Source: Streptomyces tendae
GTDB taxonomy: Bacteria; Actinomycetota; Actinomycetes; Streptomycetales; Streptomycetaceae
DNA length: 64,000 bases
Direction: 5' to 3'
Assembly (NCBI RefSeq): GCF_008632955.1
Contig: NZ_CP043959.1
Span: forward strand, 4,216,001 to 4,280,000
The position numbers and the translations under genes are program-made. Numbering within the stretch: position 1 is the first letter of the stretch; each line of letters opens with the position of its first letter. Below the pieces are notes generated by a model. That model ran no database searches, was not told the DNA's origin, and saw only the letters and a program-made list of their open reading frames with translations. Below are positions 60,797 to 64,000 of the stretch, in pieces.

Positions 60797-61638
60797 GCCG
60801 CCTCCAGTCGTGGGGTGGCCGCCAGAAGTCCGCGGGTGTAGGGGTCGGCCGGACGGTCGAAGACGTCGAGGACGTCGCCGGTCTCGACGGCCTTGCCCTG
60901 GTTCATGACCACGACGCGGTCGGCGGTCTCGGCGACGACCGCGAGATCGTGGGTGATCAGCACGACGGCCATGTCGTGCTTGTGCTGGAGGGTGACGAGG
61001 AGGTCGAGGATCTGGCGCTGCACGGTGACGTCCAGCGCGGTGGTGGGCTCGTCGGCGATGAGGACGCGGGGGCGGGCCACCAGCGCCGTCGCGATCATCA
61101 CGCGCTGGCGCAGGCCGCCGGAGAGTTCGTGCGGGTACTGGCGGTAGCGCAGGGCCGGGTCGGGGATGCCGACCTCGTCGAGTGCCGCCAGTGCGGCCCC
61201 CTTGGCCTCGGCGCGGGAGATGCCGGTGTGGTGCCGGAGAACCTCGGCCACCTGGGCGCCGACGCGCTGGAGCGGGTCGAGGCAGGTCATCGGGTCCTGG
61301 AAGACCATGGCGATGTCGCGGCCGCGGACCTTGCCGAGTTCCTTCTCGGAGAGTTTCAGCAGGTCCCGTCCGTCGAAGCGGATCTCGCCGCTCGGGTAGA
61401 CGCACGGCGGGCTCGGGTTGAGACGCAGGACGGACAGCGCGGTGGCGCTCTTGCCGCTGCCGGACTCGCCCACGACGGCGAGGGTTTCGCCGGCGCGGAC
61501 GTGCAGGGAGACGTCCTGGACGGCGTGGACGACGGACGTCTCCAGCCGGAAGTCGACGCTGAGTCCGTCGATCTCCAGCAGCGGCTCGTCCTTGGCCGGA
61601 CGCCGGGACGGGTCGGTCGGGGTGCGGTCGTTGGTCAT
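60793..61638 (-). CDS. Peptide/nickel-type ABC transporter ATPase, DppD-like
   Basis: 281 residues from ATG 61638. Walker A GESGSGKSA, Q-loop FQDPMTCLDP, signature ELSGGLRQRVMIATALV, Walker B VLIADEPTTALD and the C-terminal DPYTRGLLAATPR. Forms a heterodimer with the DppF-like subunit. Both ends overlap neighbouring genes by four bases. Confidence 0.93.
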   Translation of the reverse strand: MTNDRTPTDPSRRPAKDEPLLEIDGLSVDFRLETSVVHAVQDVSLHVRAGETLAVVGESGSGKSATALSVLRLNPSPPCVYPSGEIRFDGRDLLKLSEKELGKVRGRDIAMVFQDPMTCLDPLQRVGAQVAEVLRHHTGISRAEAKGAALAALDEVGIPDPALRYRQYPHELSGGLRQRVMIATALVARPRVLIADEPTTALDVTVQRQILDLLVTLQHKHDMAVVLITHDLAVVAETADRVVVMNQGKAVETGDVLDVFDRPADPYTRGLLAATPRLEAA

Positions 61639-62555
61639 CGGCGGTAGGCCTTCGGGTCCGCGACGTCCCGCAGGGCGTCGCCGGTGATGTTGATGGTGAG
61701 GGAGGTCAGCATCAGTGCGATGCCGGGGAAGACGGCGACCCACCAGGAGGTGCCGAGGTAGAGCTGGCCGTCGGCGAGCATGCCGCCCCAGGTGACGGTC
61801 TCCTTGGGGACGCCCAGGCCGAGGTAGCTGAGGGAGGCCTCGGCGACGATGGCGGCGGCGACGTGCAGTGTGCCGATGGTGGCCAGCGGTGCCATGACGT
61901 TGGGCAGCAGGTGGCGGCGCATGATGGTGACGTCGGTGACGCCGATCGCGCGGGCCTCGGTGACGAAGTCGCGGGTGCGCAGCGACATCACCTCGGAGCG
62001 CACGACGCGGGCGTAGGAGACCCAGCCGGTGAAGCCGAGGACCAGGATCACCATCCACAGTCCCGAGCCGAGGAAGCCTACGACGGCGAGCGCCAGCAGG
62101 AGGGAGGGGAAGGCGAGTTGGACGTCGGCGAGCCGCATGAGGGTGCGGTCCGCCCAGCCGCCGAAGTAGCCGGAGGCGAGGCCCACGGCCGTACCCACGA
62201 CGCCGGCGAGCAAGGCCGCTCCGGCGCCGACGAGCAGGGAGACACGGGCGCCGTGGACGACGCGCGAGAGCATGTCGCGGCCGAGCTGGTCGGTGCCCAG
62301 GAGGTGGGCGCTGCTGCCGCCGTCCTGCCAGGCGGGGGGCCGCAGTCGCAGGAGGAGGTTCTGCGTGCTGGGGTCGTAGGGGGCGATCAGCGGCGCGAAC
62401 AGGGCGGCGACGATCAGCAGGAGCAGTACGGCGAGGGCCACGACGGCCCGTTTGTCGCGCAGCAGTGCCCGCAGGGCGACGGCCCGGGAGCCGGACCGGC
62501 CGGACGGAGTCTTCGCCGTGGCCCGGTCGGGCGCGGCGGGGGTCATGACGGTCAT
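61635..62555 (-). CDS. Peptide/nickel-type ABC transporter permease, DppC-like
   Basis: 306 residues. N-terminal segment (VALAVLLLLIVAALFAPLIAPYDP) with the DppC-type periplasmic loop containing HLLGTDQLGRDMLSRVVHGARVSL, then four more helices and the EAA loop TEARAIGVTDVTIMRRHLLPNVMAPL. Overlaps both neighbours by four bases in a tightly coupled operon. Confidence 0.94.
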   Translation of the reverse strand: MTVMTPAAPDRATAKTPSGRSGSRAVALRALLRDKRAVVALAVLLLLIVAALFAPLIAPYDPSTQNLLLRLRPPAWQDGGSSAHLLGTDQLGRDMLSRVVHGARVSLLVGAGAALLAGVVGTAVGLASGYFGGWADRTLMRLADVQLAFPSLLLALAVVGFLGSGLWMVILVLGFTGWVSYARVVRSEVMSLRTRDFVTEARAIGVTDVTIMRRHLLPNVMAPLATIGTLHVAAAIVAEASLSYLGLGVPKETVTWGGMLADGQLYLGTSWWVAVFPGIALMLTSLTINITGDALRDVADPKAYRR

Positions 62556-63544
62556 CGTGACGTCCTCACCCTCGGGTCGAGGAAGCTGTAGGAGAGGTCG
62601 ACGAGCAGGTTCACCACGACGAAGGTGGCGGCGAAGAACAGGACGGTGGCCTGGACGAGCGGGAAGTCGCGGTTGGAGATCGCCTCGACGGTCAGCTGGC
62701 CCACTCCGGGCCAGGAGAAGACCCGTTCGGTGAGGATGGCTCCGCCGAGCAGGTTGCCGACCTCCAGGCCGACGACGGTCACCACCGGCAGTGAGGCGTT
62801 GCGTACTCCGTGCCGGAGCACCACCTGCAGCGGCCCGAATCCCTTGGCGCGGGCGCTGCGGATGTGGTCGGAGGACAGGACGTCGATCAGTGAGGAGCGC
62901 AGGAGGCGGGCCACGACGGCGACGGAGTACACGGCGAGGGTGACGGCGGGCAGGATCAGGTGGGCGAACGTGCCGTATCCGGAGGCGGGCAGGGCGCGCA
63001 GCCAGACGGCGAAGACCAGGATGAGCAGGATGCCCACCCAGAACGGCGGGGTGGACTGGCCGAGCAGGACGCCGGTCATCACGGTGTGGTCGGTTCCCCG
63101 GCCGCGGCGCATGGCGGCGAGGATGCCCGCCGGGACGGCGATGACGAGGGTCAACGCGAGGGCGGCGGCGGCCAGTTCGACGGTGGCCGGCAGCCGGTCG
63201 GCGAGTATCTCGCTCACCGGCTGCCCGTACACGAGGGAGTCACCGAAGTCGAGGTGCAGCAGTCCCCAGAGGTAGTCGAGGTACTGGGTGAGCAGGGACT
63301 GGTCCAGGCCCAGGGAGTGGCGCAGCACCTGCTCCTGTTCGGCCGTGGCGTCGGGCGGCAGCAGGATCTTCACGGGGTCGCCGGACAGGCGGACGAGGAA
63401 GAACGCGACGGTCGCCGTGCACAGCAGCACGAACAGGGCGGTGGCCAGACGTTTGAGCACCGCCCGCAGCAGTCCCGTCCGGTCCGGGCGGTGGGCGGTG
63501 GTGGCCGCCGGTGTGGGTGGTGTGTCGAGGGTGAGGGTGCTCAC
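62552..63544 (-). CDS. Peptide/nickel-type ABC transporter permease, DppB-like
   Basis: 330 residues from GTG 63544. First helix (LATALFVLLCTATVAFFLVRLSGDP), the long DppB-type loop (LLTQYLDYLWGLLHLDFGDSL), five further helices and the EAA loop RSARAKGFGPLQVVLRHGVRNASLP. The start codon overlaps the stop of the binding-protein gene. Confidence 0.94.
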   Translation of the reverse strand: MSTLTLDTPPTPAATTAHRPDRTGLLRAVLKRLATALFVLLCTATVAFFLVRLSGDPVKILLPPDATAEQEQVLRHSLGLDQSLLTQYLDYLWGLLHLDFGDSLVYGQPVSEILADRLPATVELAAAALALTLVIAVPAGILAAMRRGRGTDHTVMTGVLLGQSTPPFWVGILLILVFAVWLRALPASGYGTFAHLILPAVTLAVYSVAVVARLLRSSLIDVLSSDHIRSARAKGFGPLQVVLRHGVRNASLPVVTVVGLEVGNLLGGAILTERVFSWPGVGQLTVEAISNRDFPLVQATVLFFAATFVVVNLLVDLSYSFLDPRVRTSR

Positions 63545-64000
63545 CGGGTCACCTCCGCGCTCTCCATGGCGAGGACGCCGGCGGCTCCCGGGGTCCAGCG
63601 GGGCCGGTCGTTGCGGGCGAAGATGTTGTCGGTCTGGTAGAGGAAGACGAAGGGTGCTTCCCTGCGCATGAGCCGTTGCAGGTCCGAGAAGGCCGCCTTG
63701 CGCCGCGCCGGGTCCTCGGAGAGTTCCTCGACGTCGATGAGGCGGTCGGCCTCCGCCGAGTGCCAGCGGCTCTGCCGCCGGTCGCTGCGCACGTTGGACT
63801 GGACGATGGACGCGCCGTCCATCGTCCACACGGTGCTGGCGGCGAGGTAGACGGGGCCGAGCGCCCCCCGGTTGTCGGAGGTGAGCCGCGCGGAGTAGGT
63901 GCCGGGGTCGAGCAGGTTGACGCGGGCGTCCACTCCGGCCCTGGCGAGCAGTCCGGACAGGGCCTCGGCGACGTTGGCGTCCACGTTGGAGGCGGTGAGC
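63541..64000 (-). CDS. ABC transporter substrate-binding protein (SBP family 5), 3' part only
   Basis: The last about 152 residues of a Dpp/Opp-type binding protein; the frame is open to the window edge, so the start, signal peptide and most of the protein lie beyond it. Typical C-terminal features are GLLARAGVDARVNLLDPGTYSARL, DRLIDVEELSEDPARRKAAFSDLQRLMRREAPFVFLYQTDNIFARN. It captures the substrate for the DppBCDF-like importer and is first in the operon. Confidence 0.9.
   Translation of the reverse strand, partial: LTASNVDANVAEALSGLLARAGVDARVNLLDPGTYSARLTSDNRGALGPVYLAASTVWTMDGASIVQSNVRSDRRQSRWHSAEADRLIDVEELSEDPARRKAAFSDLQRLMRREAPFVFLYQTDNIFARNDRPRWTPGAAGVLAMESAEVTR

Overview
The window is very GC-rich, coding is dense with strong G/C third-position bias, GTG and TTG starts are frequent, and many proteins look like streptomycete families (GerW-type spore protein, GlxA-type AraC regulators, ROK regulators, GPP34, Tat-exported glycoside hydrolases, an ABC sugar importer with no dedicated ATPase). 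I infer a Streptomyces or close relative, probably from accessory chromosome rather than the ribosomal core. I saw no rRNA, tRNA, CRISPR array, insertion sequence or integrase.

Layout. 0-13.5 kb holds housekeeping and accessory singletons: a zinc-less quinone-type oxidoreductase, a GlxA-like regulator, DUF5713, a RecQ helicase closed by a strong hairpin, an Excalibur protein, a small kinase, a DHFR-like reductase, an MBL hydrolase/HxlR pair, a NodB-like deacetylase, a two-component system and an EF-hand protein. At 14.7-19.0 kb a compact minus-strand operon encodes an MfnB-type furan-phosphate synthase, an aldehyde dehydrogenase, a zinc alcohol dehydrogenase and a carboxyl-methyltransferase-like protein. 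The operon reads as a candidate furan small-molecule pathway and is the most original item here. At 19-25.5 kb come a GerW-type spore protein, an alpha/beta hydrolase, an ABC-F protein with an attenuator-like leader, a DJ-1/PfpI remnant and a secreted M4 metallopeptidase.

26-48 kb is a carbohydrate-degradation region: GH78 alpha-L-rhamnosidase, a GH2 enzyme with two discoidin modules inserted, a ROK regulator, a lipoprotein-dependent sugar importer (second permease frameshifted), GH27, GH95 and an SGNH esterase. SRPBCC, YdeP-like molybdopterin and PP2C phosphatase genes interrupt it. The exported enzymes would trim rhamnose, galactose, fucose, amino sugar and acyl groups from a complex glycan, and the importer would take up products.

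48-53.4 kb carries a second, isolated SecY gene beside a GPP34 gene that follows a 7-bp tandem repeat, a TetR regulator divergent from a GDSL lipase around a perfect palindrome, and a lysozyme-fold protein. 53.5-64 kb is a catabolic locus: a fused FAD/Fe-S D-hydroxyacid-type dehydrogenase, RidA, an enolase-superfamily dehydratase, a creatininase-family amidohydrolase, a kinase-dead ROK-like protein, and a Dpp/Opp-type importer whose binding-protein gene runs off the right end.
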